Of a stretch of DNA of 64,000 nucleotides, positions 1-10,654 are shown in pieces; the stretch's first letter is position 1, and every line of letters begins with the position of its first letter. The notes beneath the pieces are model-generated. The model ran no database searches, had not been told where the DNA came from, and worked only from the letters and a program-made list of their open reading frames with translations. Made by a program: the position numbers and the translations under genes. This DNA comes from Sternotherus odoratus (Eukaryota; Chordata; Testudines; Kinosternidae): assembly GCA_032164245.1 (NCBI GenBank), contig JAVMKO010000010.1, positions 46,212,848-46,276,847 on the forward strand, written 5' to 3'.

Positions 1-723
1 ATCAGGGAGTGTGGATTATTCGTCTAGCATTTGAATGGGGTGTGTGGACATGGAGAGATGAGAAACAATGTCTGTAATGAGCCAACCATTGTAGATCCCG
101 GTTCAATCCCAAAGTGTGTGAGCTAAATTTGCAAATGAATTGAAGCTCTGCAGTCTCTCTTTGCAGTCTGGATCTGAAGTTCCCTTTCTGCAGAATGGTG
201 ACCTTTAAATCTGTAATAGTGTGTCCAGGCAGGTTGAAGTGTTCCCCTACAGGTTTTTGTATATTGCCATTCCTAATATCTGATTTGTGTGCATTTATCC
301 TTTTTCGTAGGGACTGTCCAGTTTGGCCGATGTACATAGCAGAGGGACACTGGTGGCATATAATGGCATATATGACATTGGTTGATGTACAGGTGAATGA
401 GCCAGTGATGGTATGGTTGATCTGGTTAGGTCCTGTGATGGTGTTGCTGGTGTAGATATGTGGGCAGAGTTGGCATCGAGGTTTGTTGCATGGATTGGTT
501 CCTGAGTTGGAGTTATTGTGGTGCAGTGTGCTGTTGCTGTTGAGAATTTGTTTAAGGTTGGCAGGTTGTCTGTGTGCCAGGACTGGCCTTCCTCCCAAGG
601 CTTTTGAAAGTGAGGGATTATTGTCCAGGATGGGTTGTAGGTCACTGATGATGCGTTGCAAAGGTTTTAACTGAGGACTGTAGGTGATGGCCAGTGGTGT
701 TCTGTTGTTTTTTTTCTTGGGCT
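1..723 (-). pseudogene. PLE C-terminal GIY-YIG endonuclease fragment, left arm
   Basis: The minus-strand frame (about 2-661) encodes the C-terminal part of a Penelope-like polyprotein. It shows a cysteine cluster (CNKPRCQLC), then a GIY-YIG-type segment with VIYAIICHQC and YIGQTGQSLRKR, followed by NAHKSD. In PLEs this domain lies after the reverse transcriptase and nicks target DNA. No reverse transcriptase is present in this copy, so it is 5'-truncated and cannot move by itself. It is an exact inverted copy of 746-1468. Family assignment rests on motif recognition only. Confidence 0.85.
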
Positions 724-1468
724 AGAAGCCTGCTGCTACAAGACAAGCCCAAGAAAAAAAACAACAGAACACCACTGGCCATCACCTACAGTCCTCAGTT
801 AAAACCTTTGCAACGCATCATCAGTGACCTACAACCCATCCTGGACAATAATCCCTCACTTTCAAAAGCCTTGGGAGGAAGGCCAGTCCTGGCACACAGA
901 CAACCTGCCAACCTTAAACAAATTCTCAACAGCAACAGCACACTGCACCACAATAACTCCAACTCAGGAACCAATCCATGCAACAAACCTCGATGCCAAC
1001 TCTGCCCACATATCTACACCAGCAACACCATCACAGGACCTAACCAGATCAACCATACCATCACTGGCTCATTCACCTGTACATCAACCAATGTCATATA
1101 TGCCATTATATGCCACCAGTGTCCCTCTGCTATGTACATCGGCCAAACTGGACAGTCCCTACGAAAAAGGATAAATGCACACAAATCAGATATTAGGAAT
1201 GGCAATATACAAAAACCTGTAGGGGAACACTTCAACCTGCCTGGACACACTATTACAGATTTAAAGGTCACCATTCTGCAGAAAGGGAACTTCAGATCCA
1301 GACTGCAAAGAGAGACTGCAGAGCTTCAATTCATTTGCAAATTTAGCTCACACACTTTGGGATTGAACCGGGATCTACAATGGTTGGCTCATTACAGACA
1401 TTGTTTCTCATCTCTCCATGTCCACACACCCCATTCAAATGCTAGACGAATAATCCACACTCCCTGAT
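1..1468. repeat. 1.47-kb perfect palindrome made of two inverted PLE fragments
   Basis: Base i pairs with base 1469-i over positions 1-723 and 746-1468, leaving a 22-nt unpaired centre (724-745). The two arms encode the same residues and also the same shadow frames, so they look identical at the nucleotide level. Each arm is the 3' part of a Penelope-like element. The left arm runs to the window edge, so its outer boundary is not visible. Zero divergence means a very recent inverted duplication, gene conversion between the arms, or an assembly or library fold-back artefact. Confidence 0.95.
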
Positions 1469-1470
1469 CG
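724..1470 (+). pseudogene. PLE C-terminal GIY-YIG endonuclease fragment, right arm
   Basis: The plus-strand reading reaches about 20 nt further 5' than its mirror copy, giving LLLQDKPKKKNNRTPLAIT at its start, a typical PLE linker between reverse transcriptase and endonuclease. It then runs through the Cys cluster and the GIY-YIG segment (YIGQTGQSLRKR) to a stop at about 1465-1467. The frame is open from the truncation point to the stop. The RT portion is missing. The PLE 3' tail with a hammerhead-like motif follows directly. Confidence 0.85.
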
Positions 1471-1665
1471 GAGATAACAAGCTGGCTCAGCTTAATTGGA
1501 CTAACCTTTTCACCTCCCCCCTGGCTCTTACCTACTTTTCTATAACTGCCTGTTTGTGAACACTTCCACTGCCTGCATCCGACGAAGTGGGTATTAGCCC
1601 ACGAAAGCTCATGCTTCAAAACTTTATAGTTAGTCTTTAAGGTGCCACAGGACTTTGTTAACTTT
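1471..1665 (+). mobile_element. PLE 3' tail / pLTR
   Basis: This non-coding tail follows the GIY-YIG stop codon. It contains a block (CACGAAAGCTCATGC, then TTAGTCTTTAAGGTGCCAC) that recurs in the window at 2891-3058, 5490-5650 and 43440-43680. Its direct continuity with the endonuclease frame identifies those otherwise anonymous copies as PLE-derived. Confidence 0.75.
1579..1617 (+). ncRNA. Hammerhead-ribozyme-like motif in PLE tail
   Basis: Seen: CCGACGA (1579-1585), a 5-bp stem GTGGG/CCCAC (1587-1591 with 1598-1602), GAAA (1603-1606), then a tiny hairpin AGC-TCAT-GCT ending before a pyrimidine. This order matches the hammerhead core CUGANGA, stem II, GAAA, short stem III and UH. Penelope-like elements are known to carry minimal type I hammerheads. 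Against activity here, U4 of the core is C, there is an extra A before stem II, and stem I is not convincing. It is probably a decayed ribozyme. Confidence 0.5.
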
Positions 1666-2039
1666 GCAGATCAATATCATCATGGTGCAATGTATGTAGC
1701 AACATCATATGCAAAGTTATAAATAAACTGAAATCATGACTTAAGTGTGTTTATCGGACAAGTCTCGGGATGGTAAACCTGATTCTCAAAGACAAAGGAC
1801 AAGCTGATGCCTCTAGCCACATGTCATCAAAGCCAATGGGCAATGACCTATCAAGTGCCCATTACTGGGGGCAGGAAGGGGGGCAGGAACAAACAGATCT
1901 GCATCTGAGCACACAGTATTGAATCTTTACCACCAGACTCTGCCTCTGTCATAGCAGAAATGAACTTTATCTAGGGGTAACCCTCAGGAAAAAGCAATTT
2001 CAAATGGTGACTGTGCCAGCCTGTGTCTGGTGTGTGGCT
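1666..2039 (+). mobile_element. Partial LTR-like repeat
   Basis: Blocks such as GCAAAGTTATAAA and the following text (cycling through a phrase like CCAATGGGCAATGACC) resemble the better copy at 7840-8640. No open frame or clear terminus was found. The assignment rests on within-window similarity only. Confidence 0.4.
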
Positions 2040-2850
2040 GGCGGGTTGAAGCCACACACAGGGCGTTACCCCGGGGGAGGGGGTAGAGCCGCAAAGCATC
2101 CCGAGGCCCCCAGGTTTGCAGGACAAGGATGACACAGCCTCTCGCCGGTTTGGTCTGCACCCCTGAATGCCCCCCCCCCCGGGCCGCCCCTCACCGATCG
2201 TGCAGGCGGAGGGGGGGACGCTCCCGCGGTAACAGGTAGAAGCTGAGGCCGGGCTGGGCGCTCAGGGCGGCCCACAGGAGCTGCTGGGTGGCGGGCTCCA
2301 GGGGCAGCGGAAAGGGCGGGACGCGGCTGCTCAGCCGGTGCCACAAAGTGCCCAGCGTGATCCCGTCCAGACCCTCCAGGGCCACCTCGTCCAGCAGAGT
2401 CCACAGCGCCTCCATCCCGGCTCCGCTCACTGCGCCTGCGTCACCACCCTCCCTGCGCCGAGTCGACGAGATCTACTACGCCTGCGCGTCCTCATTTTGC
2501 GTCGCAGAGTCGCTCCGGAAGTGAGGGCTGCGCGTCGTGAGTTGCGACGGTAACCAAGGGAACCGGTAAACAGGGAGGGCGGCAGAGCTGTCGGTGTCGC
2601 CGCTGGCGGGAAAGAGACACGGTACAGCGCGGCGCGGGGCGGGGCGGCGAGAAGCAGCGGAGGAGCGGGGCGGGGTGCAGAGGGGAGACTCCGAATTGAA
2701 GGGAGATTATTGGCCATGGGGAAGCGGGGAGGCCGGAATTGAGGGAGCGGGGGGAAGGATGCCGGCCGGGACGGGAGACTCGGCCGGGACGGGAAAGGAG
2801 GCCCGCCGGCGGGCTCTGGTGCTTGTGCGACGAGGCTGCAGTGTATTGCT
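2040..2850. promoter_or_regulatory. CpG-rich bidirectional promoter of GTF3C1 and KATNIP
   Basis: This GC- and CpG-dense island is unlike the AT-rich surroundings. It covers GTF3C1 exon 1 (minus) and must contain the KATNIP non-coding first exon (plus). Between the GTF3C1 ATG (2415) and about 2620 there are several possible plus-strand donors, including GTGAGT at 2537, GTAACC near 2550 and GTACAG near 2621. The real one cannot be chosen from sequence. No TATA box was seen, as is usual for island promoters. The head-to-head layout suggests shared regulation. Confidence 0.7.
2195..2415 (-). CDS. GTF3C1: GTF3C1 first coding exon (TFIIIC largest subunit, N-terminus)
   Basis: The exon encodes a peptide starting [18 protein letters not shown], with [17 protein letters not shown] in the middle and [12 protein letters not shown] at the end. 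This closely matches the N-terminus of vertebrate GTF3C1, the largest subunit of TFIIIC. That complex binds the B box of tRNA and other class III genes in the nucleus and recruits TFIIIB. The start is the minus-strand ATG at 2413-2415. The exon ends at 2195, followed by a GTGAGG donor, and holds 73 codons plus two bases. An in-frame upstream GTG is not needed. The rest of the gene lies beyond the left edge or upstream of it. It is adjacent to KATNIP head to head, as in human. Confidence 0.93.
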
Positions 2851-2890
2851 CTGCCCCGAACAGCAGGTTTCAAGGGTCTCTTACAAGCTC

Positions 2891-3058
2891 TAGTGTCAGA
2901 GGTGCAGCCGTGTTAGTCTGGATCTGCAAAAGCGACAGAGTCTTGTAGCACCTTCTAGACTAACAGATCTTAGGGATCATGAGCTTTCGTGGGCTAAGAC
3001 CCAAGCTCATGATCCCTAAAGTCTGTTAGTCTGTAAGGTGCTACGAGACTCTTTGTCA
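2891..3058. mobile_element. 168-bp PLE-derived fold-back insertion
   Basis: The insertion is flanked by 13-bp direct repeats CTCTTACAAGCTC (2878-2890 and 3059-3071), which act as a target-site duplication. Inside are two inverted arms of about 47 bp (AGTCTTGTAGCACC... against ...GGTGCTACGAGACT) around a loop containing CGTGGGCTAAGACCCA. The arms match the PLE tail at 1580-1660. It has no coding content. It lies just downstream of the KATNIP promoter. Confidence 0.85.
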
Positions 3059-3423
3059 CTCTTACAAGCTCGTCTCCTGCCTGCAGACATTGCAAAGTTC
3101 CCGTTTCCAAACAGCATTGTGCGTTTAATATCCACATGGAAGGAGGGGGGGATGTCTCTTTACCGAGCCTGGTCTATTAGGGACTAGTGCCTCTTGTGAC
3201 TCTTTTTTACAGAATTGATTTCCTACACTATGCTGTGATTGATTTGTTGAATTGATATAACAGGGGGAAAAATAGAACACAAGTATGAATAAGGTTATTT
3301 TGGTGTAGCTAATGTGAATTCTAATGTTCATCTGTTTTTATTGTCAATAAAATGTACAGATTGTCAAGTTAGTAGAAACTGTCGCTCTTTTACTTTGGGT
3401 GATCATTTTCACACCTTTTAGAG

Positions 3424-3644
3424 CAGTGGTGAGCAACCTGCAGGCCATCAGGGTAATCCGCAGGCGATTTGTTTACAGGTGGTGGCCAGCCTGCTCCGCT
3501 TCCAGCAGCTCTCATTGGTCAGGAACGGTGACCTGCGGTCACTGGGAGTTGCAAATGGCTGTGCCTGGGGACAGTCGATGTAAACAAACTGTCTTGTGAC
3601 CCGCCTGCAGATTACTCCGATAGGCCACACGTTGCCCACCACTG
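3424..3644. mobile_element. Non-autonomous hAT element, 221 bp
   Basis: Termini are CAGTGGTGAGCAAC and, inverted, GTTGCCCACCACTG. They are flanked by 8-bp duplications TTTTAGAG (3416-3423) and TTTTAGGG (3645-3652), differing at one base. An 8-bp TSD and CAG ends are hAT hallmarks. No transposase is present. Confidence 0.88.
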
Positions 3645-4589
3645 TTTTAGGGATTACGTGAACAGCAAAAAAAGAGGATTTTTTCCTTTCCCTGTTTTTC
3701 TTTTATATTAGCAATCCAGGTCTTAGCTAATGTCTACACAACAATTTTAAATTTGTCGCCAACCTTTCGGACCTCAGGGACCACTAAACTCACAATTTTG
3801 AATCCCGCGGACCACTAACATGAATTTTTTTAAAAAGGCCCGGGGGGAGGAGCGGGGGGGGGGGTGGCAAGAGCAGGGGAGGGGGTGTTTAACTTTTAAA
3901 TGACTTTTGTGTTTATGCCTTTTCATATAACCTTGTTTTAGAAACTCTGTATTGAACTTTGGTAATCTGTTATAGCCCCCAAGGTAGTATAATTAAGGTA
4001 AAAGAAAAATGTCTCTGCTAGAAGTAGAATAAGATCTCCCCCTCCACACACTTTATAATCAAGTGCCCTGTTGAATGAATGAGGTGTGAATGAGGAAGGA
4101 GAGACAGATCAAGGACAATCAAACTTGTCAAGTGGGCTAAGAGCAGACATAACCCTCAGGGGGTTAGCACCAGACCAGAGAGAAGCAGCAAAAAGGAGCA
4201 ATGGACACAGACCCAGATTTGCAGGAGAGGGAAGCTGCTATAAAATAGCAAACTTGGCAAAATTTTTACCTTGCGCCTCTGCCCCCCCCCCCCCCCCATT
4301 CCTTTTTCAAAATCGCTTTAGGTCCTTGTTTGGTGGTTTTCTCTTCCTGGCACACAACTCATCTAAATATCACTACTCTTTCATTTATTACAGAAAAATG
4401 TTTTTAAATACCCTGAAAACTATTTAAAATGCAATTTGCTAATTTAAAAATAGAGATGATGGTAGCTATTCCCTGCAAAGTGGGAAAGCACCCTGTTCCC
4501 CGGCAGGCATGCGGGGCTCCCGCCACTTACCTCCCCCCCCACCCCCTCCGGCTTGCCTCCTCTCCCCTCCCAGCTCCGTTCTCGCTCTT

Positions 4590-5370
4590 CTTCCCCCCCA
4601 CCCCCTCGCCTCTTCTCTCCCGGCCCCGTCTCCGTCTCCGGCCCCGCTCTTCTCCCCACCCCCTCGCCTCTTCTCTCCCGGCCCCGGCTCCGTCTCCGGC
4701 CCTGCTCTTCCCCCCCACCCCCTCGCCTCTTCTCTCCCGGCCCCGGCTCCGTCTCCGGCCCTGCTCTTCTCCCCACCCCGCTCGCCTCTTCTCTCCCGGC
4801 TCTGGCTCCGGCCCTGCTCTTCCCCCCCACCCCCTCGCCTCTTCTCTCCCGGCCCCGGCTCCGTCTCTGCTCTTCCCCCCCACCCCCTCGCCTCTTCTCT
4901 CCCGGCCCCGGCTCTGTCTCCGGCCCTGCTCTTCCCCCCACCCCGCTCGCCTCTTCTCTCCCAGCCCCGGCTCCGTCTCCGGCCCCGCTCTTCTCCCCAC
5001 CCCCTCGCCTCTTCTCTCCCGGCCCCGGCTCCGTCTCCGGTCCCCGCTCTTCTCCCCACCCCCTCGCCTCTTCTCTCCCGGCCCTGGCTCCGTCTCCGGC
5101 CCCGCTCTTCTCCCCACCCCCTCGCCTCTTCTCTCCTGGCCCCGTCTCCAGCCCTGCTCTTCCCCCCCACCCCCTCGCCTCTTTTCTCCCGGCCCCGGCT
5201 CCGTCTCTGGCCCCGCTCTTCCCCCCCACCCCCTCGCCTCTTCTCTCCCGGCCCCGGCTCCGTCTCCGGCCCCCGCTCTTCTCCCCACCCCGCTCGCCTC
5301 TTCTCTCCCGGCCCCGGCTCAGTCTCCGCTCTTCTCCCCCTCCCCGGCTCGCCTCTCTTACTGACCCCGC
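4590..5370. repeat. CT-rich minisatellite, 53-59 bp units, about 14 copies
   Basis: The unit core CTCGCCTCTTCTCTCC recurs at 4605, 4663, 4722, 4781, 4834, 4887, 4946, 5004, 5063, 5121, 5174, 5233, 5292 and (imperfect) 5348. Spacing is 53, 56 or 58-59 bp. Strong strand asymmetry (pyrimidine-rich plus strand) makes triplex or slipped structures possible. It produces long open frames on both strands that are not genes. Flanks at 3750-3830 and 5390-5440 share a GGACCAC phrase and may be ends of a hAT-like element around the array, which I could not confirm. Confidence 0.95.
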
Positions 5371-5489
5371 CCCTCTCCTCCGGCTGTGGCTCCGCGGACC
5401 ACCCAAATTTTCTCACGGACCACTGGTGTAGATCAGGCCTAAGATGTCTTTTCTGGAAGACTGAATGGATAACTAATGAACTAGGGGGA

Positions 5490-5650
5490 TCATGAATCAG
5501 AGAGGTAGCCATGTTAGTCTGGAATAGCAGAGGTAACAAAGAGTCCTGTGGCACCTTAAAGACTAACTAAAGTATTGAAGCATAGGTTTTCGTGGGCTAA
5601 TACCCACTTCGTCGGATGCAAGCAGTGGAAGTGTCCAGGGGCAGGTATAG
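5490..5650 (-). mobile_element. PLE tail fragment with hammerhead-like core
   Basis: On the minus strand it carries GCATCCGACGAAGTGGG, ACGAAAACCTATGC, then AGTCTTTAAGGTGCCAC, the same order as at 1570-1660, plus a further block (GAGTCCTGTGGCACC on plus). It is non-coding. The core has the same U4-to-C difference and GAAA is kept. Confidence 0.75.
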
Positions 5651-6106
5651 ATAAGTAGGCAAGAAGGATCATATCCATAGATACCATGCAGGGTAAAAAA
5701 GTCAAGAATATATTTATTTTTTATAGGAAACTATATAAAATACTTATTTCAATGTGTGAATTAAGCTTTTCAGTGTGTAAGTAGTCAAGTGGTTTATATG
5801 CATAAAGAGGCTGAAGGGAGTAAACTTTTACTTTATTGACCTGTATTGGAGCTACATCAGGAGTATCACCGTAGACTGTAACTGTTGAGAAAGGCCTGGT
5901 AACTTGAAATATATTCAACTGTCGGCCTAAATCCTAACTTCTGCCTTATTGAATCCTTCGGGAAACCGGAGCAGACTCATTAATCTCTTTCTCTAAGTGG
6001 TCTCAGTGCCATTAGATGGGACAGAACACCACGCATAGGTGTTGTGTGGGTTATAGCTACATGCTATGATTCCTCTGGGAACAGTAGTATAGCTGTGCCC
6101 CTAGTC

Positions 6107-6496
6107 CAGCAGTGGCCAACATGTGGCTCCGAAGTCACATGTGACTCTTCAGAAGTTAATATGTGGCTTCTTGTATAGGTACCAACTCCGGGGCTGGAGC
6201 TACAGATGCCAACTTTCCAATGTGTTGGGAGGGGGGGTACTCACTGCTTAAGCCCTGGCTCTGCCACAGGTTCTAGCCCCACTCCACCCCTTCCTGCACC
6301 CTCCTCTGAGCATGCGTGCAGGAGGCCACGAAACAGCTCATTGGGAGGTAGAGGAAGTGAGGGGGAAGCACAGATCAGTGGGGTGTTGGGAGCAATGGGG
6401 GGGGGAACTGAGGGGGTCTGCTGACGTATTACTGTGGCTCTTTGGCAATGTACAGTGGTAAATTTTGACTCCTCAGGCTCAGGTTGGCCACCCATG
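6107..6496. mobile_element. Non-autonomous hAT element, 390 bp (family shared with 21334-21722)
   Basis: The ends are CAGCAGTGGCCAAC and, inverted, GTTGGCCACCCATG. Flanking 8-bp duplications are CCCTAGTC (6099-6106) and CCCTAGCC (6497-6504), one mismatch. The interior (CCGGGGCTGGAGCTACAGATGC and ATTACTGTGGCTCTTTGGCA in pieces) matches the copy at 21334-21722. No transposase. Confidence 0.9.
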
Positions 6497-6671
6497 CCCT
6501 AGCCTGTCTCTTCAGGAGGTGTAATGCAGCATTGTTTCCTCGGTTGAGGGCTTTCATGTTCTTCAACATTAGAATATAGCCTTCTTCTTTGTTACTGATG
6601 CTAAGAGACTAATCTTTGTGTTCTGAACCCTTTCCTTACTCCACTACTCCAGTTATATTTTCTTGTTTCAG

Positions 6672-6748
6672 GTTTACACTAAGGACATGGTGACTGACTT
6701 TGATGAGAAGCATGATGAATATTTAATATTACTTCAACAAAGAAACCG
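6672..6748 (+). CDS. KATNIP: KATNIP exon a (start of recognised coding region)
   Basis: Acceptor TTCTTGTTTCAG ends at 6671 and donor GTAAGA begins at 6749. The frame reads VYTKDMVTDFDEKHDEYLI, then LLQQRNR. The first in-exon ATG (6687-6689) is a reasonable start, since the conserved block follows at once. The frame is also open back to the acceptor, so a few residues could come from an upstream exon. The exon ends after two bases of an Arg codon. Confidence 0.9.
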
Positions 6749-9204
6749 GTAAGATGCAAGGTCACCAGCACTTTTCATATGATGGAAACTGAGCTAATAC
6801 TTGTATTTATTAACAGATTATAGAAGTGGACAGTAGTGCAGAGTCTGGGAAGAGGGAGAGTGTCAAACACTGGGCTCCATCCCAAGCAGAAGCATCTAGA
6901 CTGTTATTTTTATTCTCATACCTCAAGCTGGAGTCAGCTGATAGGCTCTGAGACTTGCTCTTTTTTTTTTTTTTTTTTTGGCAATGTAGACATACCCAGA
7001 GTATTCATTTTATTGAAAAATGCAAAAAATAAATTAATGAACCCCTACTTAGATGATTCTGCTTGTGTAGCCATTATTTTCTCTATTTCTTTTGTTTATT
7101 ACCACTAGTGATATAAGCATGGAAATAGGACTCTTGTTTCATTCTCCATCCAACTTTCTTTTTGTGACATGACATCACAGCTTATTGTGTGGTCACAAAC
7201 ATAACCTAGGCAATGGGCAGCATCTGGTAAGCTCTTATAAACCAAAGATCCTGTTTCCATGCAGATATCTCCAGTAATAAAATGAAAGAAAGAAAGGAAA
7301 GGGCCAAATGTATTGGGGTCTTCAACTCCATAGTGATCTGGAATCACAAGGGATGTGACTGAGCTGTGTAGCCTCTTGGCCCCAAGCTTGGCTGAAACAG
7401 GTAAGTGTTGTTTACCCCTTCACATAACACAAGAACCAAGGGTCACCCAAAGAAATTATTAGGCAGCAGGTTTAAAACAAACAGAAGGAAGTCTTTGTTA
7501 ATACATAGAGCTTAGTAGCAGTTGGGGCTTGTTAGCTCTCTTTCCTGAAGAAGACAAAAGGAACAGGAGATGCCCTGCTAAGTACTTCTGGGACTGGAAC
7601 AGCCAAACTACTATACAGGGTTAATGAGCCCTGCTGTGACTTGGACTTTGTTTAAAAAGACTTTGGGACAAAGAGCAAGAATATTGATTTTTTTCCCCTA
7701 TACAACAAGAAAGGGAATTATAGACAACTTTAAAAAGAGTGTGCTCTGGCTTTCCCTTGTGCAGTTACAAGGGGTGTTATTGGAGGGGGGGAGAGTGGGC
7801 AACTTTGCATTGTTGTGGAGTTTTCCTATTCTTCGTGATGATTCATGTTCATTTCTTTCTCAAGTCTATGATACATTTTGTACAAAGTATGCCTTGTGAG
7901 GTATCAATTGAAAACTCATAATTTGCTGATCATTACTGTCCTGGTAAAATATGTGCAGCAGCACTTTATGTAAAGTTATAAAATTCTACTGTATGACATT
8001 ACTGAGACATATCTAAGTTTAGAAAAGTAGTCACAAACCAGTTCCTCAGAGACCAAAGGTTAGCCGATGCCTGGAACAGGTGTCAACAAGATCAAATGGA
8101 CTAGCACTTGGTTATGTGGCCATTCTTTGGCAGGAAAGAGGATGTGAATGAGAAATTTACCTGTTGGCAAAGAAACGGCTGGAGGTTCCTGTCCCCACAG
8201 ACTTTCTGACTCCTGACTCCCAGCTGGAGATGATTCTCAAAGAAGAGGAGAAATATAAGAAAGTGGAACAGATGCCCTAAGTTATTCCTCCCTTCCTCTC
8301 TATTCATGGTAGCCACAATGCCTGAGGAACAAAGAAACAGCTTTAGAATGAGGAAAGGATCTTGTCTGAAAGGAATTCAACTAGTAAGACTGTTGAAGCA
8401 TGTGGTGAGAGAGACTTTTACTTCAAATTCACTTAGCTTGTTAAGTTAGGTATTGGTTGTTCTTTATTTTCATTTTCTTGTAACCAGCTCTGACTTTTAT
8501 GCCCCATTACTTGTAATCACTTAGAATCTATCTTTAATAAAGTAAATAAATTTCTTTTATTGTTTTATTTAAACCAGTGGATTTGGATTGAAGTCTTTGG
8601 GAAATTCTATCTGAGATAATAGGATTTGTGCATATCATTTTCTGTTAATATATGTGCTTGTGTTGTCTAGAAGAGGGCTGAAGAGTACAAGTAGAAGAGT
8701 ACAAGATGCACATTTCTGTGGGGAAGTCTGGGACTTTACTGGTGTTGCTCTGCACTGTAATTAAAGGGTGACTGGTTGTAGCACTGTTACAGTATAACCG
8801 AGTAATTTACATGCTGAACAGACTAGGGTGGTAACTCACAGCAAAGCAGTGTGAAAGGCACCACAGCTTGCAGAACTGATGGGACACAGATGTTCTTCAG
8901 TCGAGGCTGTATCCTGGGTAATGTCACCATGGTATAGCGGACCAAGGTATATGCACAGCTTGTTATTTTAAGTGAAGTTTACTCTTTAAGCACTGATATA
9001 GCTATTTTAAGTGAGTCTCAAGTGCAGTAGCTAGAAACAGTCAAAAAGAGGTTATAGTCTTCTGTTTATTTTGGGTAATGGAAATAGAAACAGTAAGGCA
9101 TAAAAATGAACAGTGAAACAACTGGAAAGTTAGAGATGGCCAGATTGGCAGCAGAAGAATAAGAGAACTCCAGCACCAGAAGTGGCTGACAGAATTGAGA
9201 TTAA
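6749..9204 (+). other. KATNIP intron sequence with little recognisable content before Harbinger A
   Basis: A poly-T run lies at about 6960-6979. The LTR-like repeat (7840-8640) is listed separately. No exon was supported in 6749-7840 or 8640-9204; open frames there are short and lack splice signals in phase. Confidence 0.6.
7840..8640 (+). mobile_element. LTR-like repeat, best copy of a family seen four times
   Basis: Blocks such as ACATTTTGTACAAAGTATGC, TGTAAAGTTATAAAATT and, near the end, TTTAATAAAGTAAATAAA (a possible poly-A signal region) recur in part at 1666-2039 (plus), 48460-48610 (minus) and 62230-62575 (minus). A polyadenylation-like signal inside a non-coding repeat suggests an LTR. 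Exact ends are not determined. Confidence 0.5.
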
Positions 9205-10654
9205 GGGCTGGTCCCCACTACGGCTTAACGTCGACTTTAGCATCGTTAAGTCGGAATAAAACTGTACCCGTCCTCACACGGACACCATTTGCGTCGATTT
9301 TAAGGGCCCTCAAAATCGATTTCTGAACTCGTCCCTAACGAGAGGTGTAGCGCTGAAATCGACCTCTCTGGGTCGATTGTGGAGTAGTGAGGATGGATGG
9401 GACGTTATTGGCCTCCAGAGGCTGTCCAACAATGCTCCATTCTGACTGTTCTGGACAGCCTCACTGCTCCACTGTGACCACTCTGGACAGCACTCTCTAC
9501 TCGCTGCTCTGGCCAGGTAAACAGGAAAAGACCTGGGAACATTTGAATTGCATTTCCTCTTTGGTCAGCGTGGCGAGCTCACCTGCACAGGTCAGTCGCC
9601 ATTCAGAGCTCAGCATCACAAGACGCCATGCAGAGCTCAGCAGCACAGGAGACCAACCAGAGGAAAAGAGCTCCAGCATGGTCCATGCGTGAGGTGTTAG
9701 ATCTGATCGCTATCTGGGGAGAGGAATCCGTGATATTGGAACTCCGTAACAACAAACGGAATGCCAACACATTTGCCAGAGTCTCCAAGGCCATGCTGGA
9801 AAGGGGCCACAACAGGGACGTCCACCAGTGCCGCATGAAAATTAAGGAGCTGAGGCAAGCGTTCCAGAAAGCCAAAAGGCAAACGGACGCTCGGGGGGTC
9901 CGCCGCGGACATGCCGGTTCTACAATGAACTGAATTAGATAATGGGGGGTGCCCCTACCACCGTCGCAGCGGTCTCCGTGGACTCCACCCATGGGATAAT
10001 CGTCAGTCCTGAAGAGGATTCAAATGACGACCAAGGTGATGGGGATGGAAATATTACGGAGCAGCAGGAGGCAAGCCAAGAAACCCTGTTAGCAGACAGC
10101 CAGGAGCTGTTTATCACCCAGGACCCATTACCCTCACAGCCATCCCAAGCTGCTGCTACCCCAACCGGCGAAGGAACCTCTGGTGAGTGTGCTTTTAGGG
10201 ATTAGATGACTCATGATTTTAAAAGGAAGCATTTATTAATGATTAACTTGCCCTAATGACTTGGCATGCATTCATTGCTGGTCCCTTTTTTTTACCGAAA
10301 CAGTCTGTTAATGTACTCCGGTATGGAGCGGAAATCCTCTATGGACATTTCCATGAAACTTTCAAGGAGGTAGTGATGAAACTTATGCAACAGGTTTCTG
10401 GGGAGAGCTGCCTTATTTGGTCCTCCGTGATAGGAAACCATTCCACGCCATGAAATTAGTAAAAAGTCTGGTATCATTGAGTAACACAACATCGCAGCAT
10501 ATGGACCAGGACTTTGGAGAGAGACTAGCAACATGCGTTCTCTATCTCTCTGAGAAATTCTAAGGAGAGTGATGTCATTCATGGTTGCCTGTTTGAAATA
10601 CGGACTGCAATTAGTAGGGAGACAGATGTTCCCAGCTGTAAAGTAATCTTTCCC

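Noticed and set aside
195..1274. Extra frames of 63-116 codons mirrored in the palindrome
   Set aside because: Antisense or shifted shadows of the PLE endonuclease frame.
2594..2948. Plus-strand frames in the promoter island as KATNIP coding exon 1
   Set aside because: They start at non-ATG codons and run through the island with no conserved peptide. Exon 1 is more likely non-coding.
4429..5554. Several long frames (250-360 codons) on both strands
   Set aside because: They lie wholly in the CT-rich minisatellite, exist in many frames at once, have repeated low-complexity peptides and no splice support.
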